Assembly: GCF_003027925.1 (NCBI RefSeq)
Contig: NZ_PYPS01000027.1
Location: 39,834-103,833, forward strand
Origin: Micromonospora sp. RP3T
GTDB taxonomy: Bacteria > Actinomycetota > Actinomycetes > Mycobacteriales > Micromonosporaceae
DNA length: 64,000 nucleotides
Direction: 5' to 3'
Positions 6,443-14,698 of the stretch are shown piece by piece. Position 1 is the stretch's first letter. Every line of letters starts with the position of its first letter. Both the position numbers and the translations under genes were made by a program. The notes beneath the pieces were generated by a model. The model saw only the letters and a list, made by a program, of their open reading frames with translations, had not been told where the DNA came from and did no database searches.

Positions 6443-8779
6443 GTGTCCGTGCATCGGGGACGGTGGCTGCGGCGAGGGCTGCTGGTCGTGGTGGTCGGAG
6501 CGACGGCGGCGCTGATCGGCTGGTCGCTGGTCGCCGACGGGAAGACGCCGGTGGCGGTCGTCTCCGGCGCGCTGGCCGCACTGGCGACGATGTTCGTGCC
6601 ACCCCTCCTGGCTGCGCTCAGGCCCGCCCGGACAGCACATAAGGGCGGCCCCGACTCGTCGCGGGTGTTCGGCGCGGTGCCCCGCGTGGCGTGGCACTTC
6701 CAGAACCGACCGGCGGAAGTCCGGGCGTTGCGGCGGGCGCTGAAGGGCCAGGGCCGCGCCGCCCTGGTGGCGCTCGCCGGGCAGCGCGGCGTAGGCAAGT
6801 CGCAGTTGGCCGCCGCGTACGCGCGGCAGTGCGCCGAGGACGGCTACGACCTGGTGGCGTGGCTCAACGCCGAGGGTGGACCGACCGCCGAGCTGGCCCT
6901 GTTGGCCGAACATGTCGGACTCCGGAGCGGGGCCGACCAGATGCCACACGAGCTGGCGACGGCGGTGACCCGGTGGCTCAGCGAAGGCCGACGGGGCCGG
7001 CAGTTGGTGGTGTTCGACAACGTGGACGACCCGGACGACGTGGCGCCGTACCTACCCGGCCCCGGCGGCGCGACGGTGCTGATCACCAGCAACCGGCAGG
7101 AGTTCGCGGCCATGCCCGGCGTCGCCGTCGTACCGGTGGGCCTGTTCAGCTCGGAGCAGGGGCGGCGGTTCCTACGGGAGGCGACCGGGCTGGCTGACAG
7201 CCCGGATGCCGGCGAGGTCGGCGAACAGTTGGGCTGGTTGCCGTTGGGGCTGGCACAGGCCGCCGCGTACATCGTGCGCAACAAGCTGGCATATCGTCGC
7301 TACCTGGAGGCGTTGGACGGGCAGAGTCTGGACGCGACCCTGCGCCGGCAGGCAGGCACCGATCATCCCGGGGTGCTCAAGGCCACCCAACTGAGCGTGG
7401 CGGGTCTCGTCGCGGACGATCCGAGCGGGGACTCGGTACGCCTGTTGACGGTGTTGGCCCTGCTGTCGGCGGACGGTATCAGTCGGGAGCTGCTCGTCGC
7501 CGGGGCGGACGCGCTGGGCCTTGCCGGCGGGGTGGGGCGGGCGCTGGACCTGCTCGCCGGAGCGTCACTCGTCACGCTCGGCGGCGCGGTGGAGGATGAG
7601 CGCGGCCGGGACCGCGTCGTCGTGGCGGTGCACCGGTTGACCGCCCGGGTGATCCGCCACCTCGCCACCGGAGCGGACACCACACCACCGCTGGCCGACG
7701 CGGTCGCCGCCGCGACCGAGATGCTGGACCGACTCACCGACCACCTGCCGTACGCGCAGGTCGCCCAACGCCGAGCCGAGGTCGACGAGCTCGTGGCCCA
7801 CATCCTCACGTTGCACGGACACGTCGCCGAACCATCACCGCTGCTGCTGATCCAGCTCCTCTGGGCGGCGCGCGCCCTGCGTAGTGCCGGCGACGTCGCC
7901 CGTGCCCTCGCCTTGTCGGAGCGGCTCCTCACCGATCGGGAACGGGTGCTGGGAGCCGACCACCCGGACACCCTGATCGCCCGCAGCGATCTCGCCCTCA
8001 CCTACGAGACGACGGGTCGCGTCGAGCTGGCCGTAGTCCTGCTTGAGCAGGTCCTCGCCGACAGCGAACGAGCACTGGGACCCGATCACCCGGACACGCT
8101 CACCTCCCGAAACGACCTCGCCACTGCCTACGTGTCAGTGGGTCGCACCGCGGAGGCCATCCCCCTGCACGAGCAGACCCTCGCTGACCGCGAACGCGTC
8201 CTCGGCCCCGATCACAGGGGCACGCTCACCTCCCGCAACAACCTCGCCCATGCCTACGCGTCGGCAGGACGCATGACGGAAGCCCTCACCCTGCACGAAC
8301 AAGTTCTCGCCGACAGCGAACGGATCCTGGGACCCGATCACCCGGACACGCTGATCTCCCGCAGCAATGTCGCCTACGTCTACGTGGCGACGGGACGCGC
8401 CGCGCAGGTCATCCCCCTGCACGAGCAGACTCTCGCCGAGCGCGAACGCATCCTCGGGAACGACCACCCGGACACGCTCACCTCCCGCAACAACCTCGCC
8501 CACGCCTACATGTCGGCAGGACGCATCACGGATGCCATCGCCCTGCACGAGCACACTCTCGCCGAGCGCGAACGCATCCTCGGGAACGACCACCCGGACA
8601 CGCTCACCTCCCGCAACAACCTCGCCCACGCCTACACGTCAGCAGGACGTACCGCACAGGGCATCACCCTTTACGAGCAGACCCTGGCTGAGTGTGAACG
8701 AACCCTGGGGCCCGAACATTCGGCGACCAGGACCGTGCGCGCCAATCTCGCTGCCGCGCGGGCGACAACCCGGGGCTGA
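6443..8779 (+). CDS. membrane-anchored STAND NTPase with C-terminal TPRs
   Basis: About 778 residues. Two N-terminal hydrophobic segments (around residues 8-28 and 35-55) should anchor it in the membrane. An NB-ARC-type NTPase follows: P-loop GQRGVGKSQ (codons near 6779-6805), Walker B-like LVVFDNVDD, and the GLPLGLAQAAAY-like motif (here LGWLPLGLAQAAAYI). Seven 42-residue TPR-like units follow (about 7946-8760), each with an HPDTLTSRNNLAHAY core. STAND proteins oligomerise on ligand binding, in signalling or defence. The last full TPR units are nearly identical in DNA. No effector such as a nuclease or TIR domain is present. Start chosen from the TACGGT-N6-GTG promoter; a TTG at 6410 would add 11 residues. 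Confidence 0.85.
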   Translation: MSVHRGRWLRRGLLVVVVGATAALIGWSLVADGKTPVAVVSGALAALATMFVPPLLAALRPARTAHKGGPDSSRVFGAVPRVAWHFQNRPAEVRALRRALKGQGRAALVALAGQRGVGKSQLAAAYARQCAEDGYDLVAWLNAEGGPTAELALLAEHVGLRSGADQMPHELATAVTRWLSEGRRGRQLVVFDNVDDPDDVAPYLPGPGGATVLITSNRQEFAAMPGVAVVPVGLFSSEQGRRFLREATGLADSPDAGEVGEQLGWLPLGLAQAAAYIVRNKLAYRRYLEALDGQSLDATLRRQAGTDHPGVLKATQLSVAGLVADDPSGDSVRLLTVLALLSADGISRELLVAGADALGLAGGVGRALDLLAGASLVTLGGAVEDERGRDRVVVAVHRLTARVIRHLATGADTTPPLADAVAAATEMLDRLTDHLPYAQVAQRRAEVDELVAHILTLHGHVAEPSPLLLIQLLWAARALRSAGDVARALALSERLLTDRERVLGADHPDTLIARSDLALTYETTGRVELAVVLLEQVLADSERALGPDHPDTLTSRNDLATAYVSVGRTAEAIPLHEQTLADRERVLGPDHRGTLTSRNNLAHAYASAGRMTEALTLHEQVLADSERILGPDHPDTLISRSNVAYVYVATGRAAQVIPLHEQTLAERERILGNDHPDTLTSRNNLAHAYMSAGRITDAIALHEHTLAERERILGNDHPDTLTSRNNLAHAYTSAGRTAQGITLYEQTLAECERTLGPEHSATRTVRANLAAARATTRG
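8429..8636 (+). repeat. near-identical 126-bp TPR-coding repeats
   Basis: Bases 8429-8510 recur unchanged at 8555-8636, exactly 126 bp (42 codons) apart. The identity at synonymous sites suggests recent duplication or gene conversion in the TPR array. Confidence 0.85.
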
Positions 8780-8796
8780 CCGCGTACGCGAAGAAA

Positions 8797-8826
8797 GGTG
8801 GCCGGGTCCGTGCGGACCCGGCCACC
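8797..8826. terminator. perfect hairpin between convergent genes
   Basis: A 14-bp perfect stem (GGTGGCCGGGTCCG / CGGACCCGGCCACC) with a two-base loop between the STAND gene and the mannanase gene. It probably ends transcription from both sides. Confidence 0.8.
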
Positions 8827-8840
8827 CGGTGCGCGGTCGG

Positions 8841-10217
8841 TCAGCTCGCGGAGCAGGTCACCGCCGGCGTGCCGGCGCTGCCGTTGCCGATGAAGCCGAA
8901 CGTGGTGCTGGCGCCGGCGCCGAGCCGGCCGTTGTAGTCGACGTTGCGGGCGGTCCAGGTCGATCCGCTGCCGCTGACCGTGGCGTTCCACGCCTGGCTG
9001 ACGGTCTGGCCGTTGGCGAACGTCCACGTCGCCGTCCAGCCGCTGATCGCGGCGGAACCGGCGGTCACCTTGACGTCGCCCTGGAAACCGCCCTGCCACG
9101 AGTTGACGACGGTGAGGGCAGCGGTGCAGCCACCGGCCGGCGGGGGCGTGGTGGTCGGCGGCGTGCTCGGGGTCGGGCTGGTGGTCGGGCTGGGGCTCGT
9201 CGTCGGGCTGGTGGTCGGGCTCGGCGAGCTGCCGGCGTAGACCGAGGCCTCACGCGAGGTGGCGGTGATGCCGTTGGCGCCGTTGAAGATGCGCTGGCCC
9301 CAGCTGGTGAGCTGGGCCGGGTTGAAGCCGGTGGTCATGTCCAGGTATTCCACGCCGCCGCCGTTGCCGCTCCAGGACCAGCCGAGGTAGCCGATCCGGT
9401 TGGTCTGGGCGTAGGACATGATGGCGTCCTCGTCGGGGTTGCCGTCGGAGTGGTTGAAGCCGAACTCACCGACCACGATCGGCAGCCCGGCGGTGCGGAA
9501 CCGGCCCAGGTAGTCGCTGATCTCGGCGGCGGTGTCGAACACGCCGTACATGTGGATGGAGAAGACGGTGTTGCGCTGCGGGTCGGCGTTGAAGACGGTG
9601 CCGGCGTTGTCGCGCATGGTGAACGACCAGTCCTGGCCCCAGTTCGGCGCGTCCACCATGATGGTGTGGGTGAGGCCGCCGGCGCGCAGCCGCTTGATCG
9701 CGTTCGAGGTGTCGGTGGTCCAGGCGCTGTAGCCCTGGTTGCCGAACGGCTCGTTGCCGATGTTGACGATGACGTACTTCTCCTGGCCCTTGAGCACGTC
9801 GGCGATGCTCAGCCAGTAGTCGGTCGCCTTGGCCAGCGTGGTGGCGGCGCCGTCCTCGCCGTAACCGGTGGTGTCGTGCACCTCCAGCACGCAGATCAGC
9901 CGGTTGGCCTTGCACAGTGAGATCACGTTGGCCACGTCGGCGGCGCTGTTCTTGGTCCAGCGGTCACCGCTGGCCAGCACCACCCGGACGGTGTTGGCGC
10001 CGAGCGCCTTGATGTTGGCGAACGAGCTGGTCTGCTGCGGGTACCAGGTGTGCGCGTGGTTGACGCCGCGCATCACGAACTCGGTGCCGTTGGCGTCGTA
10101 GAGCCGACCGTTCGAGACGGAGAACCCGGTCGCGGCCTGCGCCGGCTGCCCGAAGGCGAAGACGGCGGTGAGCGCCGTCAGCAGGGCGACGCCCGCGGCG
10201 GAGAGCATTTTCTTCAT
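8841..10217 (-). CDS. secreted beta-mannanase, GH5 with C-terminal CBM2
   Basis: 458 residues. A Sec signal peptide (residues 1-28, ending GQPAQA) is followed by a GH5 catalytic domain (~30-325) with RGVNHAHTWYP, VNIGNEPFG (acid/base Glu) and VVGEFGF (nucleophile Glu). The NHAHTWY motif is typical of GH5_8 endo-1,4-beta-mannanases, so mannan is a better guess than cellulose. A Ser/Pro/Thr linker (~330-358) leads to a CBM2 domain (~360-458) with WQGGFQGDV and NGQTVSQAWNA, which binds crystalline cellulose. ATG start has GAGGAC upstream. Two AACCGGTTAA sites upstream suggest LacI-type control. It would degrade plant mannan outside the cell. Confidence 0.9.
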   Translation of the reverse strand: MKKMLSAAGVALLTALTAVFAFGQPAQAATGFSVSNGRLYDANGTEFVMRGVNHAHTWYPQQTSSFANIKALGANTVRVVLASGDRWTKNSAADVANVISLCKANRLICVLEVHDTTGYGEDGAATTLAKATDYWLSIADVLKGQEKYVIVNIGNEPFGNQGYSAWTTDTSNAIKRLRAGGLTHTIMVDAPNWGQDWSFTMRDNAGTVFNADPQRNTVFSIHMYGVFDTAAEISDYLGRFRTAGLPIVVGEFGFNHSDGNPDEDAIMSYAQTNRIGYLGWSWSGNGGGVEYLDMTTGFNPAQLTSWGQRIFNGANGITATSREASVYAGSSPSPTTSPTTSPSPTTSPTPSTPPTTTPPPAGGCTAALTVVNSWQGGFQGDVKVTAGSAAISGWTATWTFANGQTVSQAWNATVSGSGSTWTARNVDYNGRLGAGASTTFGFIGNGSAGTPAVTCSAS

Positions 10218-10325
10218 GGCTGTCCTCTGAAGGGAGATCTCCCCCGTGCCCGTGTGGGGGTGCGGTGATGGTGATGACGGTCCCGGACGCCGGCATCAGC
10301 GTAGGCCGATGGACCCTCTGAAGGC

Positions 10326-10425
10326 AACCGGTTAAGTCCTGTGGCGGCCCGCGTCGTCACGGGCCGCCACAGGGGCGGTCATCCCCACCACAGGATGGTG
10401 CGCCTCCCCGGTCTGAACCGGTTAA
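10326..10425. promoter_or_regulatory. pair of AACCGGTTAA sites upstream of mannanase
   Basis: The decamer AACCGGTTAA occurs at 10326-10335 and 10416-10425, 90 bp apart, about 110 and 200 bp upstream of the mannanase start. The AACCGGTT core is palindromic and resembles LacI-family operators. The 299-bp gap 10218-10516 holds nothing else I can identify except the ribosome-binding site GGGAGGAG of the next gene. Confidence 0.5.
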
Positions 10426-10516
10426 GCGGACTGTAGGCAGCATCAAACCACGCGTCAAGGTTGACGCGCGCCCGTTGGGGTATCCGGGGACGATCCACCC
10501 CGGGAGGAGAGGCGCC

Positions 10517-11479
10517 ATGGTCAACGTCGGCTACACCCTGATGTGCGAGCAGGCCGGTCCGAAGGAGTTGGTCGACCACGCGGTGCGCGCCGAAGCCGCC
10601 GGGTTCGACCACCTGGTCATGTCCGACCACTACTACCCGTGGCTGGAGTCGCAGGGCCACTCGCCGTACGCCTGGTCGGTGCTCGGCGCGGTCGCCCACG
10701 CCACCACCCGGCCGGAGCTGCTGTCGTTCGTCACCTGCCCGATCCGCCGCTACCACCCGGCGGTGGTGGCGCAGAAGGCCAGCACCATCGGGGTGCTGTC
10801 CGACGGGCGGTTCACGCTCGGCCTCGGCGCCGGGGAGAACCTCAACGAACACGTGGTCGGCGGCTGGCCGCACGTGCAGCAGCGGCACGAGATGTTCGAA
10901 GAGGCGTTGCAGATCATCCGGCCGCTGCTCAACGGCGAGACGCTGACGTTCTCCGGCAACCACTTCGACGTGCCCGACGCGTACGTGTGGGACCGGCCCG
11001 AACGGCCGGTGCCGATGGCGGTGGCGGCGTCCGGCCGGCAGTCCGCCACGCTCGCCGCCGAGTACGCGGACGCCATGATCGCCACCGACCCGCTGTCCCA
11101 CCTCGTCGACATGTACGAGGAGGCCGGCGGCGCGGGTCGTCCCCGCTACGGCCAGGTGGCCATCTGCTACGGCCCCGACGAGGACGAGTGCCGCAAGATC
11201 GTGCACGACCAGTTCCGCTGGTTCGGCATGGGCTGGAAGGTCAACGCGGACCTGCCCAACCCGGACGCGTTCGACGCGGCCACCCAGTTCGTCCGCGAGG
11301 AGGACGTGGCCGAGGGCGTCTCCTGCGGCCCGGACGTCGAACGGCACGTCGAGGCGTTCAAGAAGTTCGTCGACGCCGGCTTCACCCACGTGGCGCTGCT
11401 CCAGGTCGGTGGCGACCGGCAGCCGATGTTCCTCGACTGGGCCCAGGAGGAGCTGCTGCCCCGGCTGCGCGAGCTGTGA
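10517..11479 (+). CDS. F420-dependent LLM-class oxidoreductase
   Basis: A 320-residue TIM-barrel protein of the luciferase-like monooxygenase class, closest in reading to the TIGR03557 group related to F420-dependent glucose-6-phosphate dehydrogenase: VNVGYTLMCEQ at the start, FDHLVMSDHYYPW, TCPIRRYHPAVVAQ, GLGAGENLNEH. These enzymes move hydride between deazaflavin F420 and a substrate in the cytoplasm; the substrate cannot be read here. ATG at 10517 has GGGAGGAG eight bases upstream, which rules out an upstream in-frame GTG. A 39-codon membrane peptide gene follows after 15 bp. Confidence 0.9.
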   Translation: MVNVGYTLMCEQAGPKELVDHAVRAEAAGFDHLVMSDHYYPWLESQGHSPYAWSVLGAVAHATTRPELLSFVTCPIRRYHPAVVAQKASTIGVLSDGRFTLGLGAGENLNEHVVGGWPHVQQRHEMFEEALQIIRPLLNGETLTFSGNHFDVPDAYVWDRPERPVPMAVAASGRQSATLAAEYADAMIATDPLSHLVDMYEEAGGAGRPRYGQVAICYGPDEDECRKIVHDQFRWFGMGWKVNADLPNPDAFDAATQFVREEDVAEGVSCGPDVERHVEAFKKFVDAGFTHVALLQVGGDRQPMFLDWAQEELLPRLREL

Positions 11480-11494
11480 CCGGGGGCTGACGTC

Positions 11495-11614
11495 ATGCGC
11501 ATCGGAAACACCGAGATCCGGCCCGCCGGCGGCGGGTTCGGCTGCCTCCTGATGATCCTCTTCTCGATCGTGGCCTCGGTGGTGCTGACCGTGCTGCTCA
11601 ACCTGATCCTCTAG
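11495..11614 (+). CDS. 39-residue single-helix membrane peptide
   Basis: A small open frame starting at ATG 11495 and ending in TAG at 11614. A polar N-terminus (MRIGNTEIRPAGGG) leads into a 24-residue hydrophobic helix rich in Leu, Val and Ile. GGGGGCTGACGTC precedes the ATG. TAG is a rare stop in this genome. It may be co-transcribed with the LLM oxidoreductase. No family recognised; the clean polar/hydrophobic layout argues that it is translated. Confidence 0.5.
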   Translation: MRIGNTEIRPAGGGFGCLLMILFSIVASVVLTVLLNLIL

Positions 11615-11655
11615 AACCGGCCGCGACCCCGATCGGGCGGCAACAGAATGAGGGC

Positions 11656-12291
11656 ATGAACCTGCTGACCGTGCTGCCGCTGGCGTTCGTGATGGTCGCC
11701 GGGCCACAGCTGGTCAGCGCGATCTTCCTGGCCGCCAGCCGCGACCCGCGACGCAGCTCGGTGGCGTACCTGGCGGGCGCGGCGCTGGGCACGCTGGTGC
11801 CGCTGGCGATCTGGTACGCCGTGTTCCGGCTGGTCCGACACTCCGCCGGCAACGGCACGAAGGACAGCGGCAGCCGGCACCTGATCGACTGGATCGTGCT
11901 GGCGCTGCTGCTCGTGCTCATGCTGGTCACGTTCCTGCGCCGGAAGCGGAACCAGCCTCCGGGTTGGATGCGCAGGCTGGAGGACCCGAAGCCCGCGTTC
12001 GCGTTCGGCCTGGGCCTGCTGCTGTTCCTCGCCATGCCCAGCGACGAGGTCACCATGGCGTCGGTCGCCGGCAGCCTGGCCGGGCACGACAGGCCGTGGT
12101 GGCACCTGCTGCCGTTCCTGGTCCTCACCGTGCTGCTGCTGGCGCTGCCGCTGCTCGGGCTCGTGCTGCTGGGTGCGCGCGCCGGGCGGCTGCTGCCGAA
12201 GATCCGCGACTGGTCCAACGCCCACTCCTGGATCATCAGCGAGCTGGTGATCCTGATCTTCGTAGCCATCGTCCTGTCCGACCTCGCCTGA
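11656..12291 (+). CDS. GAP-family (SfLAP-like) membrane protein
   Basis: A 211-residue polytopic protein with six likely helices, first at 3-25 and last at 190-210, and a charged loop after helix 3 (RRKRNQPPGWMRRLEDPKPA). The repeated 'LPLAFVMVAGPQLVSAIFLA' and 'FGLGLLLFLAMPSDEVTM' halves resemble the GAP/Sap family (sulfolipid-addressing and peptidoglycolipid-addressing proteins in mycobacteria), which help export lipids. Start ATG is six bases after CAGAAT, matching the leaderless pattern. Substrate unknown. Convergent with the EEP hydrolase gene. Confidence 0.75.
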   Translation: MNLLTVLPLAFVMVAGPQLVSAIFLAASRDPRRSSVAYLAGAALGTLVPLAIWYAVFRLVRHSAGNGTKDSGSRHLIDWIVLALLLVLMLVTFLRRKRNQPPGWMRRLEDPKPAFAFGLGLLLFLAMPSDEVTMASVAGSLAGHDRPWWHLLPFLVLTVLLLALPLLGLVLLGARAGRLLPKIRDWSNAHSWIISELVILIFVAIVLSDLA

Positions 12292-12327
12292 CCCGGACGC
12301 CCGGGGGCGAATTCCGGGAAAGCCGCT

Positions 12328-13125
12328 CTACGCGGGCGTGAGGTCCAGCTCGGCCAGGACGGGGTAGTGGTCGGAGGCGGTGTCGGCCTCCGCGTCGCGG
12401 ATCACCCGGACCGCGACCAACCGGTCGGCCAGGGCCGGCGTGGCGAGCAGGTAGTCCAGCCGCATCCCGGCGAACTCCGCGCCGCCGTGGCCGGTCGGCA
12501 CCGTCAGCCCGCCCGGCCCGTCCCCACCGGCCCGCGGCCACAGGTCGACCAGGCCGGCATCGAGCAGCCGGGCCACCGCGCGGGTGTCCACGGTTCGGCC
12601 GTCGCGGCGCAGGTGCCGACGCCGGTACGCGGCGGCGAGCCCGGCCAGCCGGGCGGTGTGGTCGACGGCCGGCTCCAGCGTGTTCAGGTCCCCGGCGAGC
12701 ACTGCCAGCTCTCCCCCGGCCCGCCGCACGGCCGCCGCCAGCCAGCCCGCCTCCATCCGCCGCCGCCCGCCCGACCAAGGGTTCAGGTGGGTGCTGAACA
12801 CGGTCAGCGGCCCCGCGCCGGTGGCCACCCGCACCAGGGCGGCGGCGTGGTGGAACGGCCGGCGGACCCGCCCGGCGCGCATTACCCGCAGCGGCGGACG
12901 GACCAGCACCGCCACCGGCTGGCCGAAGCAGGACCGGGCCAGGTGCGGCACCAGACCCGTCCGCTCCGCCAACCCGCCCAGCGTGCGGTCCAGCCCGCGC
13001 AGTTCCTGGAGGGCCAGCACGTCCGGGCGCTGCGCGGTGACGACCGAGACGATCCGGTCCCGGCGGTCGGTGCCGTCACGGTCCCGACCGCCGGTGCGGA
13101 TGTTCCAGGTCATCACCCGCAGCAT
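12328..13125 (-). CDS. endonuclease/exonuclease/phosphatase (EEP) family hydrolase
   Basis: 265 residues, an EEP-superfamily metal-dependent hydrolase: MTWNIRTGG start strand, LALQELRG (metal Glu), FSTHLNPW, LAGDLNTL (Asp/Asn pair) and the C-terminal SDHYPVLAEL (catalytic Asp-His). No signal peptide. The family includes nucleases, inositol phosphatases and sphingomyelinase-like enzymes. It lies 5 bp downstream of a double-PAP2 phosphatase and in line with a lipid kinase, so a phospholipid or inositol-phosphate substrate is plausible but unproven. Start ATG at 13125. Confidence 0.85.
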   Translation of the reverse strand: MLRVMTWNIRTGGRDRDGTDRRDRIVSVVTAQRPDVLALQELRGLDRTLGGLAERTGLVPHLARSCFGQPVAVLVRPPLRVMRAGRVRRPFHHAAALVRVATGAGPLTVFSTHLNPWSGGRRRMEAGWLAAAVRRAGGELAVLAGDLNTLEPAVDHTARLAGLAAAYRRRHLRRDGRTVDTRAVARLLDAGLVDLWPRAGGDGPGGLTVPTGHGGAEFAGMRLDYLLATPALADRLVAVRVIRDAEADTASDHYPVLAELDLTPA

Positions 13126-13130
13126 CGTCG

Positions 13131-14621
13131 TCAGGCCGGCCGACCGGCCTTGGCCAGCTCGTCGTCCAGCTCGTCCACCTGCTCGGACTCGATCGCCGGC
13201 TGGTTGCCCTGGGCGACGTCGGCGTTGGGCCGGATCACCCACCAGAGCAGCGACAGCCAGAGCGTGCCGAGCAGGATCGCGCCCATGAAGTCGGTCGGGT
13301 GGTGCATGCCCCGGTACATCCGGGAGGTCGCCACGCCGACCGGCATGATCACGGCCATCGCCACGAACAGCCACCGCCACCAGCGGTCGGTACGCGGGAA
13401 CACGATGATCGCCATGGCGACCCAGAGGCAGATGGTCGCCGCGATGTGCCCGGACGGGAACGACGAGGTGGGCATCTGGCCGTCCAGGTTCTCCACCGGC
13501 GGGCGGGGCCGCTCCACCACCCGGGCGCTGGCCAGGAACAGGCTCAGCTCGCCGAACATGGCCAGCACCACGAACAGCACCGGTCGCCAGCGGCGCCACA
13601 GGGCCAGCACGATCGGGCAGAACACCAGCGAGACCAGCGTGATGGCGTGCGTGTCGCCGAACTTGCTCCACCACCAGCTCAGGTCCGTGAGCGCGTCGGT
13701 GTGCCGGGCGGCGAACCAGCGCGGGACCTCGGTGTCGAGCGTGTCGAAGAACGTGCCCTTGGCGTGGTAGCTGACGTACATGCCGAAGGCGTACAGCACG
13801 CCGAAGGCGATCACCCAGCCGACCAGCAGCTCGGCCACCGCGGAGCGGGGGTGCTCCAGCACCTTCTCCTCGGCTGGGGCGGGCGCGATCTCCTCGCCCG
13901 CCTCCGGCTCCAGGCCCTCGCTCAGCGGCGGCACCGGCCGGCCGCGCTCGCGCCGCCACAGCCGGAACGCGTACGCGGTGACGCCCAGCCAGGCCGCGCC
14001 GAGCAGCCAGCCGCCGAAGACGTCCGACACGAAGTGCACGCCCAGCGCGATCCGGGTCAGCCCGACCAGGACGACCAGCACGGCGGCGATGGCGATGGCC
14101 GGCTTGCGCCAGCGGGGCGCCATGGCCGGCAGGAACACCAGCAGCAGCGCGCCGTACGCGACGAACGAACCGAGCGCGTGACCGCTGGGGAAGCTGTTGC
14201 CGGGGGCGCTGGCGATCGGCACGTCCACCACCGGGCGCAGCCGCCCCACCAGCGCCTTGAGCGACGGGTCGAGGATCAGCCCGCCCACGCCGGTGACGAT
14301 CAGGTAGACCGCCAGCCGGGACTGGCGGCGGATCAGCAGGCCCACCACGGCGATGGTGATCAGCCAGATCAGCACCGGTCGACCGCCCAGGTCGGTGATC
14401 GCCTGGAGCACGGTGACCAGCGGGTGGTGCGGGGCCACGAGGTTGTTGAACCACTCGGCCGCCGCGTGGTCGGCGTCCTGGAGCGGGCTCCAGCGGAACC
14501 GGACGAGCATGAGCAGCACGCCGAAGGCGACGCCCGCGCCGGCCACCGCGAGCAGCCCGACGAGGCTCCGCTCGGCGAAGTGGCCGAGCGGCCGGCGCCC
14601 GGCTTCCTTGACCGCGGTCAC
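13131..14621 (-). CDS. membrane phosphatase with two PAP2 domains
   Basis: 496 residues with two tandem PAP2 units joined by a charged linker (~225-260). Unit 1 has KALVGRLRP, FPSGH and TRIALGVHFVSD, nearly the full three-part PAP2 signature. Unit 2 has VVERPRPP without the leading Lys, FPSGH and SRMYRGMHHPTD. PAP2 enzymes dephosphorylate phosphatidic acid, undecaprenyl pyrophosphate and similar lipids at the membrane. Unit 1 looks fully active; unit 2 lacks the first-motif Lys. GTG start with GGGAGGTG upstream. Downstream of BrkB-like and lipid kinase genes on the same strand. Confidence 0.9.
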   Translation of the reverse strand: MTAVKEAGRRPLGHFAERSLVGLLAVAGAGVAFGVLLMLVRFRWSPLQDADHAAAEWFNNLVAPHHPLVTVLQAITDLGGRPVLIWLITIAVVGLLIRRQSRLAVYLIVTGVGGLILDPSLKALVGRLRPVVDVPIASAPGNSFPSGHALGSFVAYGALLLVFLPAMAPRWRKPAIAIAAVLVVLVGLTRIALGVHFVSDVFGGWLLGAAWLGVTAYAFRLWRRERGRPVPPLSEGLEPEAGEEIAPAPAEEKVLEHPRSAVAELLVGWVIAFGVLYAFGMYVSYHAKGTFFDTLDTEVPRWFAARHTDALTDLSWWWSKFGDTHAITLVSLVFCPIVLALWRRWRPVLFVVLAMFGELSLFLASARVVERPRPPVENLDGQMPTSSFPSGHIAATICLWVAMAIIVFPRTDRWWRWLFVAMAVIMPVGVATSRMYRGMHHPTDFMGAILLGTLWLSLLWWVIRPNADVAQGNQPAIESEQVDELDDELAKAGRPA

Positions 14622-14698
14622 ACCGCACCTCCCTTTTCTTCCTGCGAGGCGCGCTGTACCCGATCGGCGTGGCTCTCACACGCCGCGTCGGCGCGGCG

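Noticed and set aside
7946..8760. CRISPR-like regular repeats
   Set aside because: The 126-bp period is an in-frame TPR array inside a gene; no short identical repeats with unique spacers.
5303..8779. Integrative element or prophage remnant
   Set aside because: Short GntR, tiny genes and a STAND protein are suggestive, but there is no integrase, excisionase, replication or transfer gene, nor flanking direct repeats or tRNA.
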